From: Lentilactobacillus diolivorans DSM 14421
Lineage (GTDB): Bacteria; Bacillota; Bacilli; Lactobacillales; Lactobacillaceae
Assembly (NCBI RefSeq): GCF_001434255.1
Contig: NZ_AZEY01000020.1
Location: 1 to 64,000 of the forward strand
Reading direction: 5' to 3'
Length of the DNA stretch: 64,000 nucleotides
Shown here: one piece after another, positions 12,968 through 21,911 of the stretch
How positions within the stretch are numbered: the first letter of the stretch is position 1
Layout of the letters: each line of letters opens with the position of its first letter
Notes under the pieces: generated by a model
Databases searched by the model: none
What the model was told of the DNA's origin: nothing
Seen by the model: only the letters and a program-made list of their open reading frames with translations
Translations under genes and position numbers: made by a program

Positions 12968-14242
12968 TTAGTGAATAAAATAGCGTTCAATATCATTCCA
13001 TGTCACTAAAATCATTAATAGCATCAAAAATGCAAATCCAACTAAGGTGACAATTGTTTCAGTTCGTTGAGAAACAGGCTTTCGACGAATTGCTTCGATG
13101 ATATTCAAAATTAATTTACCACCATCTAGTCCTGGAATCGGAACCAGATTAATGATGGCTAAGTTTAGCGAGAGCCATCCCAAGAATCGAAGGACACCGG
13201 CAATACCCATGCTGGCCGCTTGAGAAGTCGTTGCAAAAATAGCAACTGGTCCACCTAAATCATTTAGGCTGAAATGGCCACTAATCATTGACCAAAGTGC
13301 CCCCAATAATGTTGTCCCCATTGTCCAAGTTTGAGTAAAGCCTGACAAAATCTTTGTCTTAAAACTTGTATCAAGAGACTGAGTAATCCCAATCATTCCA
13401 ACATTTTTGCCGTTTGACTTTTGGGTCTTGGGCGTCATTGACAGAACTTTTGACTGACCGTCGCGATTAACGGTGACAGATATTTTTTTATTAGGATTGG
13501 ATTGAATCTGGACAGATAAGTCTTCCCAATTTCGTGTCTTATGGCCATCAATCGAAGTAATCTGGTCGCCAGATTTCATGCCGGCACTTTTGGCTACAGA
13601 GTCCTGTGGCATTACGTTGATTTTATTGGTATTGGTGACCACTCCGCCCTGAACGAAACTAAGAATTGTGAATACTAAGATCGCCAAAATAAAGTTATTA
13701 AAAACACCAGCAAAATTAGTAAGCATTCGCTTACCCAATGATGCTGATTGAAATTGTACATCTTCAGGTGCAATCTGAAGCTCTGTCCCATCAGTTTCAA
13801 TAATTGTGGCATCGTGATCAACGGGATACGTTTTAACTTCTGATTCATCACCGTTTTCATAACCTTTGATATAAAGTCCCTTGGACAGGTCAGTTCCGGT
13901 AACAGTTAAAGGGATTCCTTGAAAAAGCGAATGTTTATTACTTGTATTTATCTTTGTCACAACACCTTGATCATTAGTTTGCAGGGTAACGGGAGTCCCA
14001 GGTTGCAGTTCTTCCTCACCATCATCAACCTCGCCGGCCATCCGAACATAACCGCCTAAAGGCAGCAAACGGAGTGTAAAAGTCGTACTACCACGGCGAT
14101 AAAAGAATACTTTCGGACCCATTCCAACTGAAAATTCACGAACCATAATTCCAGATCGTTTTGCAACTATATAATGGCCAAACTCGTGAAAGATCACCAG
14201 AATACCAAAGACAATGATGAAAACAATAATTGTAGTTATCAA
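12968..14242 (-). CDS. rseP: Site-2 intramembrane zinc metalloprotease RseP/RasP (Eep)
   Basis: This S2P protease cleaves transmembrane segments, such as anti-sigma factors and signal-peptide remnants, in the membrane. The 424-aa protein has the zinc site HEFGH in the first membrane helix (about residue 19), a PDZ domain (about 190-280), the PIPGLDGG motif near the third helix, and a C-terminal helix. The start is TTG, with GGAGG 10 nt upstream. The region between helix 1 and the PDZ carries a longer acidic extracytoplasmic insert (about 75-165), common in lactobacilli. It is in line with cdsA and proS. Confidence 0.95.
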   Translation of the reverse strand: MITTIIVFIIVFGILVIFHEFGHYIVAKRSGIMVREFSVGMGPKVFFYRRGSTTFTLRLLPLGGYVRMAGEVDDGEEELQPGTPVTLQTNDQGVVTKINTSNKHSLFQGIPLTVTGTDLSKGLYIKGYENGDESEVKTYPVDHDATIIETDGTELQIAPEDVQFQSASLGKRMLTNFAGVFNNFILAILVFTILSFVQGGVVTNTNKINVMPQDSVAKSAGMKSGDQITSIDGHKTRNWEDLSVQIQSNPNKKISVTVNRDGQSKVLSMTPKTQKSNGKNVGMIGITQSLDTSFKTKILSGFTQTWTMGTTLLGALWSMISGHFSLNDLGGPVAIFATTSQAASMGIAGVLRFLGWLSLNLAIINLVPIPGLDGGKLILNIIEAIRRKPVSQRTETIVTLVGFAFLMLLMILVTWNDIERYFIH

Positions 14243-14266
14243 GTGAAACTTTCCTCCTAAATTAAC

Positions 14267-15055
14267 CTAAATGATACCAACTAAATGTAACATTGGCAGC
14301 ACAAACAATAAACTATCAAATCGGTCTAAGATGCCACCGTGACCGGGTAAAATCTTACCGGAATCTTTGACACCATAATAACGTTTCAGAGCAGACTCAA
14401 TTAAATCACCAAATTGGCCAGCAATTGACAGGAAGATCGTAATGAAAAACATTTTGGTAATTGAATACCCGGCAATCGGGTAAAAATAAACGAAGGCTGT
14501 ACAAATGATTGTCGCAGCGATTGATCCGTAAACTGACCCTTCCCAAGTTTTATTCGGGCTAATTCTTGGAGCAAGCTTATGTTTACCAAACATCCGACCA
14601 AAAATATAAGCACCACTATCCGTACACCACACAATAAACAGTGCGTATAAGAGGACGGTCAGTGAGTCCGCCCGAGCAGCAACAAAGTAATGAAATCCCA
14701 TTCCAATATATAGCATTCCTAAAGCGATGACTCCGGCATCATCAAATGAAAAAAGATTTTTGCTTAGAACCGTCAGCAACAGGAGCATTAATACAAATAG
14801 GAAAAAAACAAACATTTGCTCTACCCTGCCTGGTAAAATCGCAGTCCAAGTATCAGGTAGTATCAAAACACTAACCCCTAAATATGCCAAAATGGATTCG
14901 GTCGATACTAAAATCCTTTTTTTCATAATTAATATTTCAGATATTGCCACAATTCCAAGTAGCATTGCAGCAATATCAACCCAGATATGCCCAAGAATAA
15001 TGATTGGTATAAAAATGATTAACGCAACAATTGCGGTTATAACACGTTGTTTCAC
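14267..15055 (-). CDS. cdsA: Phosphatidate cytidylyltransferase
   Basis: CdsA makes CDP-diacylglycerol from phosphatidate and CTP, the branch point of phospholipid synthesis. The 262-aa protein is largely hydrophobic with about 7-8 membrane segments and bears the CdsA signature near the C-terminus (SALKRYYGVKDSGKILPGHGGILDRFDS). The start is GTG, with GGAGA 7 nt upstream. It lies 11 bp after uppS and 24 bp before rseP, so the three form one operon. Confidence 0.96.
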   Translation of the reverse strand: MKQRVITAIVALIIFIPIIILGHIWVDIAAMLLGIVAISEILIMKKRILVSTESILAYLGVSVLILPDTWTAILPGRVEQMFVFFLFVLMLLLLTVLSKNLFSFDDAGVIALGMLYIGMGFHYFVAARADSLTVLLYALFIVWCTDSGAYIFGRMFGKHKLAPRISPNKTWEGSVYGSIAATIICTAFVYFYPIAGYSITKMFFITIFLSIAGQFGDLIESALKRYYGVKDSGKILPGHGGILDRFDSLLFVLPMLHLVGII

Positions 15056-15066
15056 GTTTGTCTCTC

Positions 15067-15840
15067 CTATTTACTAGTATTTAAACCGCCAAATCGACGA
15101 TCACGATGCTGATATTCTTTCAACATATCCACAAATACCTGCTCGGTGAAATCGGGCCACAGAATATGAGTGAAAACAAGTTCACTGTATGCAATCTGCC
15201 ACAATAAGAAATTTGAAATTCGTTCTTCACCACTTGTCCGAATCAACAGGTCAGGATCCGAATAATCACCCAAGAACCCAGTCATCAAATGTTTTGAAAT
15301 TAAAGGATCATCGATTTCATTTGGCACTATTTTACCATCTTTTGCTTCCTGAGCAATCTTCTGGACAGCCATTCGAATGTCTAATCGACTGCCATAGTTC
15401 AAGGCGAAGTTCAGAATCATCCCAGTGCATTGACTGGTATCATCAATCGCATCTTTGACGGCCTTTTGAGTTGCTGGGGGCAACTGGTCAATTAAGCCCA
15501 TTACTTTAACTTGAACATTATTAGCGATCAAGTCTGGGACAAAATCATTAAAAAATTTAACTGGAAGGCTCATCAAAAAACTAACTTCATCAGTTGGCCG
15601 CTTCCAATTCTCTGTTGAAAAGGCATAAAGTGTTAATACCTTAACACCAAGATTGCTTGCTGCCTTGGTAATTGTTTTAACTGTTTCCATTCCTCGTTTA
15701 TGGCCTGCAATCCGAGGTAAATGTCGTTTCTTTGCCCAGCGCCCATTCCCATCCATAATGATTGCAACATGGTTGGGAATCCGTTCGGAATCAAGTAATT
15801 CGCCATCAACTGATTGATTCTTATTTGTGTTTTTAAACAT
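15067..15840 (-). CDS. uppS: Undecaprenyl diphosphate synthase (isoprenyl transferase)
   Basis: UppS extends farnesyl diphosphate to C55 undecaprenyl diphosphate, the carrier lipid for wall polymers. The 257-aa protein has the conserved IMDGNGRWAKKRHLPRIAGHKRG active-site region (catalytic Asp in MDGNGRWA), YAFSTENWKRP, and the C-terminal DLLIRTSGEERISNFLLWQIAYSEL. AAAGGAG precedes the ATG. It heads the uppS-cdsA-rseP-proS block and links functionally to mvaS in this window, which supplies isoprenoid precursors. Confidence 0.97.
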   Translation of the reverse strand: MFKNTNKNQSVDGELLDSERIPNHVAIIMDGNGRWAKKRHLPRIAGHKRGMETVKTITKAASNLGVKVLTLYAFSTENWKRPTDEVSFLMSLPVKFFNDFVPDLIANNVQVKVMGLIDQLPPATQKAVKDAIDDTSQCTGMILNFALNYGSRLDIRMAVQKIAQEAKDGKIVPNEIDDPLISKHLMTGFLGDYSDPDLLIRTSGEERISNFLLWQIAYSELVFTHILWPDFTEQVFVDMLKEYQHRDRRFGGLNTSK

Positions 15841-15873
15841 GGCATACTCCTTTAAATCGTGTTAGGGCAAAAA

Positions 15874-15903
15874 TAAAGGATGAGAAATTAAACTCATCCT
15901 AAA
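15874..15903 (-). terminator. Terminator after the 148-aa gene
   Basis: Perfect 8-bp stem AGGATGAG (15878-15885)/CTCATCCT (15893-15900), with an A/T-rich loop and a TTTATTTTT run on the minus strand. It separates pyrH-frr-orphan from uppS. Confidence 0.75.
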
Positions 15904-15916
15904 ATGCACTTAATTA

Positions 15917-16363
15917 TTAGTCGTTTGCACCATCCGGACGTTCAACCATGCGCCATTCTCCACGTTTTGCCTCTGCCAATGTATTGAAATACTTCAATAA
16001 TTTGTTGGCATCTGCTGGACTTTTTTGACCTAAGAGGTTAAGTCCTTTGCCAGTTGTTACAGGTTCTGACAAATCAGTGATCTCGTTGCCATTTTCGATC
16101 TTGGCATTTGAAAATGCAATTACCCAATCATCCTCAACTAGCTGAGAGACGATAAAAAACAAATTAAAATCATCAGTTACGAACGCAGGCATCGCATATA
16201 AATCATTCTGAACCGGTTGTAGCCGGCTGCCATTATAATCTAACACACCCAGATTATCTTTGGTGACGGGCGTATTTAACTTAAAAAGCATTTTTTCAAA
16301 TTCGTCAGTTCCTGGTACTACGGAAATCTCATCGTTATTTTGATTATTATTATTATCTGCCAT
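15917..16363 (-). CDS. Unrecognised 148-aa protein in the pyrH-frr operon
   Basis: I do not recognise this family. The start is placed at the ATG at 16363, because AAGGAA lies 8 nt upstream; a longer in-frame reading would run back into frr. The protein opens with an Asn/Gln-rich stretch (DNNNNQNNDE), then a folded-looking domain with alternating hydrophobic segments (MPAFVTDDFNLFFIVSQL, DDWVIAFSNAKI) and an acidic overall composition. It has no signal peptide or membrane segment, so it is probably cytoplasmic. It lies 16 bp after frr, with a terminator just behind it, and so is cotranscribed with pyrH and frr. Function unknown. Confidence 0.8.
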   Translation of the reverse strand: MADNNNNQNNDEISVVPGTDEFEKMLFKLNTPVTKDNLGVLDYNGSRLQPVQNDLYAMPAFVTDDFNLFFIVSQLVEDDWVIAFSNAKIENGNEITDLSEPVTTGKGLNLLGQKSPADANKLLKYFNTLAEAKRGEWRMVERPDGAND

Positions 16364-16379
16364 TGTTGTTTCCTTCCCT

Positions 16380-16943
16380 TTACCCATGGACGACTTCGTT
16401 CTCTTTATCAGCAACAATTTTGTCGACACTCTTAATCGAGTTGTCAGTCAATTTTTGAACCTGATCTTCTAATCTGTGGAAGTCATCGTCAGTAATTTCT
16501 TCTTTCTTATTGCTTCGTTTGAGGGTATCCATTGCCTCACGACGAACATTTCTAACAGCAACTTTACTTTTTTCACCGGTTGCTTTAACCTGCTTAGCAA
16601 TTTCTTTGCGTCGGTCTTCCGTTAAGGCAGGGATTGCTAAACGAATTGCAGTTCCGTCGTTAGCAGGATTGAGTCCTAAATCAGCTTCATAGATGCCCTT
16701 TTCAATATTATCCAAAGCACTCTTATCATATGGTGTGACTAAAATAACACGTGCCTCAGGAATTGAAATTGACGAAATTTGGTTAAGAGGGGTGGGCGCA
16801 CCATAATAATCAACCATAACGCCGTTTAACAAGCTAGCGTTGGCTTGACCGGCCCGAATTTTACCTAATTCGCGTTCAAGAACTTCTTGAGCCTTTTGCA
16901 TTTTTTCTTTTGTTTCATTTAAGACGGTTTGTGAATCTGCCAT
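16380..16943 (-). CDS. frr: Ribosome recycling factor
   Basis: RRF, with EF-G, splits post-termination ribosomes. The 187-aa protein has the family length and the typical N-terminal region (LERELGKIRAGQANASLLNGVMVDYYGAPTPLNQ) and VRNVRREAMD segment. GGAGA precedes the ATG. It starts two bases after the pyrH stop, in the usual pyrH-frr pair. Confidence 0.98.
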   Translation of the reverse strand: MADSQTVLNETKEKMQKAQEVLERELGKIRAGQANASLLNGVMVDYYGAPTPLNQISSISIPEARVILVTPYDKSALDNIEKGIYEADLGLNPANDGTAIRLAIPALTEDRRKEIAKQVKATGEKSKVAVRNVRREAMDTLKRSNKKEEITDDDFHRLEDQVQKLTDNSIKSVDKIVADKENEVVHG

Positions 16944-16945
16944 TT

Positions 16946-17668
16946 TTATTTCTCCTTCACGGTTGTTCCAATACTATCGCCTGCAACAACTTTACGAATA
17001 TTACCTGGTTTATTTAAATTAAAGACAACCAATGGAATATGATTATCCATTGATAAGGAACTAGCGGTAGAATCCATCACTTTTAATCCCTTTTCTAAAA
17101 TATCCATATAGGTTAAAGTGTCAAATTTAATGGCATCTTTATGTGTCCGAGGATCTGCTGAGTAAATCCCGTCAACACCATTCTTAGCCATTAGGATTGC
17201 ATCGGCACCAATTTCGGCTGCCCTTAGTGCTGCAGTTGTATCAGTGGAGAAATATGGATTACCAGTTCCGGCCGCAAAGATAACAACCCGTCCCTTCTCC
17301 AGGTGTCGAATTGCTTTTCGCCTAATGTAAGGCTCAGCAATTTGTCTCATTTCGATTGACGTTTGAACACGTGTTGGAACACCTAATGATTCAAGATTAT
17401 CCTGTAAAGCCAGCCCATTCATTGTCGTTCCAAGCATACCAATATAGTCTGCCTGGGCTCGTTCCATTCCCATTTCGGCTCCAGCCTCACCACGCCACAT
17501 GTTGCCACCGCCAACAACGATACCAATTTGAACACCAAGTTCAAAGATATCCTTGATTTCTTGGGCGACGTTTTTTATTACTGGTGGATTGATGCCATAG
17601 CCGCGTTTTCCAGCTAACGCTTCACCACTCAATTTTAAAATTATTCGGTTGTACTTCACTTTAGACAT
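16946..17668 (-). CDS. pyrH: UMP kinase
   Basis: PyrH phosphorylates UMP to UDP; bacterial forms are hexameric and regulated by GTP and UTP. The 240-aa protein has the amino-acid-kinase fold with KLSGEALAG near the N-terminus, the [10 protein letters not shown] glycine loop, and the [20 protein letters not shown] segment. GGGAGG precedes the ATG. It is followed by frr with a 2-bp gap. Confidence 0.98.
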   Translation of the reverse strand: MSKVKYNRIILKLSGEALAGKRGYGINPPVIKNVAQEIKDIFELGVQIGIVVGGGNMWRGEAGAEMGMERAQADYIGMLGTTMNGLALQDNLESLGVPTRVQTSIEMRQIAEPYIRRKAIRHLEKGRVVIFAAGTGNPYFSTDTTAALRAAEIGADAILMAKNGVDGIYSADPRTHKDAIKFDTLTYMDILEKGLKVMDSTASSLSMDNHIPLVVFNLNKPGNIRKVVAGDSIGTTVKEK

Positions 17669-17696
17669 CTAAGTGCCTCCCATAGTTAATCATTAC

Positions 17697-17725
17697 TATT
17701 AATTTTAGCATACTAAAGATGTCAA
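17697..17725 (-). promoter_or_regulatory. Candidate promoter of pyrH
   Basis: Minus strand: a perfect TTGACA (17720-17725) is followed 17 bp later by TTAATA (17697-17702). An overlapping alternative uses the extended -10 TGCTAAAAT, with -10 hexamer at 17702-17707. Either places a start point 25-35 bp before pyrH. Confidence 0.5.
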
Positions 17726-17833
17726 CAACAATAAAACTGCCAATTTCAATAATTCTTAGGAATTAAATGTAAAAAAACAGAATCCGAAAGCAACTTACTA
17801 ATCTTTGCTCTCAAACCCTGCCAGAAAAACTTT

Positions 17834-18712
17834 TTAGTTATTTAGTTGTTCACGAACTTCATCCTCGAAGCTGTCCTGTTTCTTTTCAATTCCTTCGCCA
17901 ACTTCATAACGAACAAACTTAACAATTGATCCACCCTTTGAAGCAACATATTTGGCAACAGTTTGGTCCGGATCTTTAACAAAATCTTGGTCTTCTAAGC
18001 AAATTTCTGCCAAAAACTTGTGAAGACGCCCCTCGACCATCTTCTCAACGATTTTTTCAGGCTTACCCTCGTTCAAAGCTTCTTGCTTGAGAACTTCACG
18101 TTCATGAGCAAGTCGATCAGCTGGAACTTCAGCTTTGTTCAAATACTCAGGATTTGTGGCAGCAACGTGCATGGCAATGTCTTTTGCAGTTGCCTCATCA
18201 GCACCTTTTAATAGTACAAGTGAACCAATTAAACCACCATTGTGTAAATATGATCCAAAGCTTTCATCATCGCTTTTTTCAACGATTTCAAAGCGACGTA
18301 ATGTAACTTTTTCACCAGTTACTTGGGTTGTCTCGATCAGGTCATCTTTGACAGTGCCCTTATCTGTTTTTAATGCCAAAGCAGCATCAACGTCAGCTGG
18401 CTTACTAGCGGCGATTGCGTCACTAACCCGCTTAACCAATGCCTTGAATGGATCACTAGTGGCCACGAAATCGGTTTCTGAGTTGATTTCAACGATTGCT
18501 GCAGTGTTACCACTAACGGCAATTGTTGCTAATCCATTGGCGGCAACTCGATCACTCTTCTTTTCGGCTTTGGCAACACCTTTTTCGCGTAAAACATCAA
18601 TTGCTTTATCGAAATCGCCATCAGTTGCGACAAGTGCCTTCTTAGCATCCATCATGCCGACACCAGTCTTTTTACGTAATTGCATTACTTGTGATGCGGA
18701 AATCTTTGCCAT
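17834..18712 (-). CDS. tsf: Elongation factor Ts
   Basis: EF-Ts recycles EF-Tu by exchanging GDP for GTP. The start at 18712 is chosen because GGGAGG lies 8 nt upstream and the protein then opens [20 protein letters not shown], as EF-Ts proteins do. This gives 292 aa. The conserved [14 protein letters not shown] segment is present. It lies 90 bp after rpsB, and an attenuator-like hairpin sits in that gap, which would set a lower level of tsf than rpsB. Confidence 0.98.
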   Translation of the reverse strand: MAKISASQVMQLRKKTGVGMMDAKKALVATDGDFDKAIDVLREKGVAKAEKKSDRVAANGLATIAVSGNTAAIVEINSETDFVATSDPFKALVKRVSDAIAASKPADVDAALALKTDKGTVKDDLIETTQVTGEKVTLRRFEIVEKSDDESFGSYLHNGGLIGSLVLLKGADEATAKDIAMHVAATNPEYLNKAEVPADRLAHEREVLKQEALNEGKPEKIVEKMVEGRLHKFLAEICLEDQDFVKDPDQTVAKYVASKGGSIVKFVRYEVGEGIEKKQDSFEDEVREQLNN

Positions 18713-18735
18713 TTTAATGGCCTCCCTTTTCATTA

Positions 18736-18787
18736 ATAAAAACTGACTCTTCACCAAGGCCAAATTGGTCTATAGCGATAGAGTCAG
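18736..18787 (-). terminator. Attenuator-like hairpin between rpsB and tsf
   Basis: On the minus strand CTGACTCT (18780-18787) pairs with AGAGTCAG (18743-18750), with an inner GACCAA/TTGGT stem and five T directly after. It lies inside the rpsB-tsf transcript. No promoter is evident between it and tsf, so read-through should control tsf. Confidence 0.75.
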
Positions 18788-18802
18788 CCTAAGTGCTACT
18801 AA

Positions 18803-19603
18803 TTATTTTTTAGTATCATTGTCGCCTTCAACGGCGTTCGCAATATCTTCGATTGAATCTTCTTTTTTATCTTTCTTATCAGCATCTTTGCCTTCAAAAG
18901 TCTTTTCGTCAACGTCATCTTCACCTTGACGACCTTCAACAATCGCATCAGCCATTTTAGAAGTAATCAAACGAACGGCACGAATTGCATCATCGTTTGA
19001 AGGAATGACAACATCAATCTGATCAGGATCAGTATTGGTATCAACCATTGCAACAATCGGAATGTTTAATTTTTGAGCTTCGTGAACCGCAATTTGTTCC
19101 TTGCGAGGATCAACAATGAACATAACGTCAGGAATCTTTGGCATATCTTCAATACCGCCTAAGAATCTCTCGAGTTTGTCACGTTGCTTAATTAATAGTG
19201 ATACTTCCTTCTTTGGTAAAATATCAAAAGTACCATCAGTGCCCATCTTCTTCAAATCCTTAAGACGCTTAACCCGTGACTGGATAGTTTCCCAGTTGGT
19301 TAAAGTTCCGCCAAGCCAACGATTATTAACATAGTATTGGCCTGCCCGGGTTGCTTCTTCAGCAATCGAATCCTGGGCTTGCTTCTTAGTACCAACGAAT
19401 AATACAACGGCACCTTTTGCTGCTTCATCTTTCATGAAGTTATAAGCAACATCAATCAACTTAACTGTTTTTTGTAAGTCAATAATGTAAATACCATTAC
19501 GTTCCGTAAAGATGTATTGCTTCATCTTTGGATTCCAGCGACGCGTTTGGTGACCGAAATGAACTCCGGCTTCCAATAATTGTTTCATAGAAATTACAGC
19601 CAT
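18803..19603 (-). CDS. rpsB: 30S ribosomal protein S2
   Basis: S2 is a late-binding 30S protein. The 266-aa product has the full family core ([32 protein letters not shown] at the start, [31 protein letters not shown]) and a C-terminal acidic/Lys-rich tail of about 40 residues. GGAGG lies 7 nt before the ATG. It is followed by tsf as in nearly all bacteria. Confidence 0.98.
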   Translation of the reverse strand: MAVISMKQLLEAGVHFGHQTRRWNPKMKQYIFTERNGIYIIDLQKTVKLIDVAYNFMKDEAAKGAVVLFVGTKKQAQDSIAEEATRAGQYYVNNRWLGGTLTNWETIQSRVKRLKDLKKMGTDGTFDILPKKEVSLLIKQRDKLERFLGGIEDMPKIPDVMFIVDPRKEQIAVHEAQKLNIPIVAMVDTNTDPDQIDVVIPSNDDAIRAVRLITSKMADAIVEGRQGEDDVDEKTFEGKDADKKDKKEDSIEDIANAVEGDNDTKK

Positions 19604-19711
19604 GATATAGCCTCCATATAGTTTTTTCCTCCCTAATGATCATCTACGTCAAGAACCGTAACGGCACTAGTTGACATATTACATTAGGTGTGTATTTAAA
19701 ACACCTTTAAA

Positions 19712-19740
19712 AGTATATCTGATATTAACTTGAAGCGCAA
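19712..19740 (-). promoter_or_regulatory. Promoter of rpsB
   Basis: Minus strand: -35 TTGCGC (19735-19740), 17-bp spacer, -10 TATACT (19712-19717). The leader to rpsB is about 100 nt and contains a short AAAGGTGTTTT/AAACACCT-like repeat near 19690-19710. I do not assign it to a known S2 leader class. Confidence 0.65.
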
Positions 19741-19760
19741 GCATAAACGTCCTTTTGTCA

Positions 19761-19787
19761 TTGAATTGTTACAAAAATTGTTATAAT
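19761..19787 (+). promoter_or_regulatory. Candidate promoter of the HAD hydrolase gene
   Basis: TTGAAT (19761-19766) and a perfect TATAAT (19782-19787) have a short 15-bp spacer. They lie about 50 bp before the start codon and diverge from the rpsB promoter. Confidence 0.5.
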
Positions 19788-19836
19788 TCCGTAAAGTGTG
19801 TTAAGATACTATTTCGTGACAAGGAGGAATATGTCT

Positions 19837-20562
19837 ATGATTAAAGCCATCGTTTTTGACGTTGACGACACATTATATGATAAACAGCCATCGTTTGAAA
19901 AAGTTTTTAGCGATGTTTTTGGTCTTAACTTAACCGATGATGAAATGAATGACGTTTTTGCGAATTACGTTCAACAGGAACAATTAGCAATCGCAAAGTC
20001 CAACTCAACCTCAGATTTCGACCTGTCAAAACAGGAAATAAACTTTCACAGCCTGCATCACACATTCAAGAAATTTAATTTAGTCGGACTCAGCCAGGCT
20101 ACCGCCGAACAATTTGAGCTTGCTTATGCAGAGGCATGTCAAAACATTCAATTGTTTGATGGCCTAACGACCGTGTTTAATACACTTCTTTCTAAGTTTA
20201 AGCTTGGAATTATTACAAACGGCAGCACAGACACTCAACTTGCGAAGATCATGAAGCTAAAATTACACCACTGGTTTACCAGAGATCAAATCATTACATC
20301 TGAAGAGGCCAACGCAAAGAAGCCGGACCCGCTTATTTTCACATTGATGAATCGGAAGTTCAATCTTCGTGGTAATGAAATGATGTATGTTGGCAGTTCT
20401 TATTTGGAGGATATGGTTCCGGCAAAAAAGGCTGGTTGGCAAACTATTTGGTACAACCATCAGCAAAGTCCAATCACCGATCCAAATATCATTCCGGATC
20501 AAACCGTTAACAATCGAGAAGAACTTAAGGATCTTTTAATGGACTTGGCAGCTCAAGTTTAA
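19837..20562 (+). CDS. HAD-superfamily hydrolase, YjjG/YfnB type
   Basis: A cytoplasmic HAD phosphatase; YjjG relatives dephosphorylate nucleotides such as noncanonical dUMP analogues, but the substrate here is not readable. Motif I is FDVDDTLYDK, motif II ITNGSTD, motif III K in AKKPDP, and motif IV is a VGSSYLEDM variant, with a four-helix cap between motifs I and II. The ATG at 19837 is preferred because AAGGAGG lies 9 nt upstream; the ATG two codons earlier is too close. About 241 aa. Single-gene unit with its own terminator. Confidence 0.88.
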   Translation: MIKAIVFDVDDTLYDKQPSFEKVFSDVFGLNLTDDEMNDVFANYVQQEQLAIAKSNSTSDFDLSKQEINFHSLHHTFKKFNLVGLSQATAEQFELAYAEACQNIQLFDGLTTVFNTLLSKFKLGIITNGSTDTQLAKIMKLKLHHWFTRDQIITSEEANAKKPDPLIFTLMNRKFNLRGNEMMYVGSSYLEDMVPAKKAGWQTIWYNHQQSPITDPNIIPDQTVNNREELKDLLMDLAAQV

Positions 20563-20616
20563 GAAAATGAGACTTAATCAGAATAATTTAACGAATCCGC
20601 CGTACCATGACAATTC

Positions 20617-20665
20617 AAAAAGCCTCTCAACATTTTATTATTACCAAAATGTTGAGAGGCTTTTT
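20617..20665. terminator. Bidirectional terminator
   Basis: Near-perfect 16-bp stem (AGCCTCTCAACATTTT and its complement) flanked by A5 and T5. It lies 55 bp after the HAD gene and faces the convergent ldhD. Confidence 0.9.
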
Positions 20666-20830
20666 ATACAAGACAAAAGTTGTTGACAATTTAAAAGATG
20701 GCCAAATCCAGGAAAAGATCATCATAGTTGAATAAAAAATTCATTTCAGTTAGGTAAGGATGGCCTTACAATCACAGAAATTTCTAAATTTAAATGCTGA
20801 GTCAGCTCATTTTCTAAATTGCTACCGAAT

Positions 20831-21829
20831 TTACAGCTTTACTAGCTTATCTGATTTACCCGTTTGAATTAATGATTTGTTGGCATCCATTGCAAAATAA
20901 ACCATGTTACGAACGGCACGCTTGGTATAAAAAGCAATATGTGGCGTTACCAGAACATTTTCCCGTTTCATTAAGTTCTTGAGCCGTTCATCTGGAATCT
21001 TATCAAAACTACCGAAATCAGTGTTGAAGATGCCAACCTCATCTTCATAAACATCAAGTGCAGCTCCGGCAACTTTACCAGAATCAAGCGCACGAATCAA
21101 AGCATCGGTATCAACTAATGTCCCACGGGCAGGGTTAAGAATATAGACACCATCTTTCATTTTACTGAAGGCATCATCATTTAACATATGCTCGTTTTCC
21201 TTGGTAGCAGGCGCATGAATTGAAAGAACGTCAGACTTGGCGTATAGCTCATCTGGGCTATCAACATAGATGCCCTCTTTTTCTAACTCTGGATTATGAA
21301 AAATATCATAAGCAATGACTTTGGCGCCAAATCCCTTATAAATTTGAATCGCAGCACGACCAATTCGACCAGTGGCAAACACACCAACAGTCATTTGGTT
21401 TAATTCGTCAGCAATATCTGGAGCCCAACGAAGATCACCATTAGCTTGTTTACGATCAAATGTGGGTGTTCGACGTAGTAATCGCATTAATTCAGTAACT
21501 GTAAACTCAGCAATTGCTTGTGGGGAATATGCTGGAACGTTGGTTACTTGAATGTTATTACGCTTAGCTGCGTCGGCATCAACATTGTCAACCCCAACGT
21601 TTCGAAGAGAAAGAAACTTAATGCCAAAGCTTCCTAATTTGTCCAAAACAGCAGCAGTATAAGGCTTTTGTTGGTATGTTACAACACCATCAGCACCCTT
21701 AGCTTGATCAACAGTTGATTCATCGAGGAGTTTACCGGTTGATTCAACTTCAACATCAGAATTTTCCTCACTCCACTTGTCTAAATATGGTTTCTCATCA
21801 TCACGAATGCCATATGCAATAATTTTCAC
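20831..21829 (-). CDS. ldhD: D-lactate dehydrogenase (D-2-hydroxyacid dehydrogenase)
   Basis: It reduces pyruvate to D-lactate with NADH, regenerating NAD in lactic fermentation. The 332-aa protein has the D-LDH set: Arg235 (NPARGT), Glu264 (YEDE), His297 (TPHIAFYT) and Asp175 at the end of the NAD-binding strand (VIAYD). The nucleotide loop reads ATGRIG at 152-157, so the first Gly of GxGxxG is Ala; relatives have GTGRIG. GTG start with GGAGG 8 nt upstream. It is a monocistronic gene. A closely related D-2-hydroxyisocaproate dehydrogenase is the alternative, but HIAFYT favours D-LDH. Confidence 0.9.
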   Translation of the reverse strand: MKIIAYGIRDDEKPYLDKWSEENSDVEVESTGKLLDESTVDQAKGADGVVTYQQKPYTAAVLDKLGSFGIKFLSLRNVGVDNVDADAAKRNNIQVTNVPAYSPQAIAEFTVTELMRLLRRTPTFDRKQANGDLRWAPDIADELNQMTVGVFATGRIGRAAIQIYKGFGAKVIAYDIFHNPELEKEGIYVDSPDELYAKSDVLSIHAPATKENEHMLNDDAFSKMKDGVYILNPARGTLVDTDALIRALDSGKVAGAALDVYEDEVGIFNTDFGSFDKIPDERLKNLMKRENVLVTPHIAFYTKRAVRNMVYFAMDANKSLIQTGKSDKLVKL

Positions 21830-21911
21830 GAATATTACCTCCCTAAATTAGTAAGTTCATTATAACACTTTCACTTGCTGATTTTTTAGGCTTAAAAACG
21901 CTTACTTGAAT

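Noticed and set aside
16364-16429. N-terminal extension of the 148-aa gene into frr
   Set aside because: The internal ATG at 16363 has a clear ribosome-binding site; the upstream part overlaps frr and has none.
17760-17833. Possible terminator after tsf
   Set aside because: Only an AGCAA/TTGCT stem of 5 bp was seen near a T-run; not convincing.
18135-18746. Long plus-strand open frame (203 codons) opposite tsf
   Set aside because: It lies wholly antisense to a highly conserved gene, has no ribosome-binding site or recognisable protein pattern, and reflects the codon bias of tsf.
20754-20769. GTAAGG/CCTTAC hairpin in the gap after ldhD
   Set aside because: Only a 6-bp stem with no T-run; too weak to call a terminator or regulatory element.
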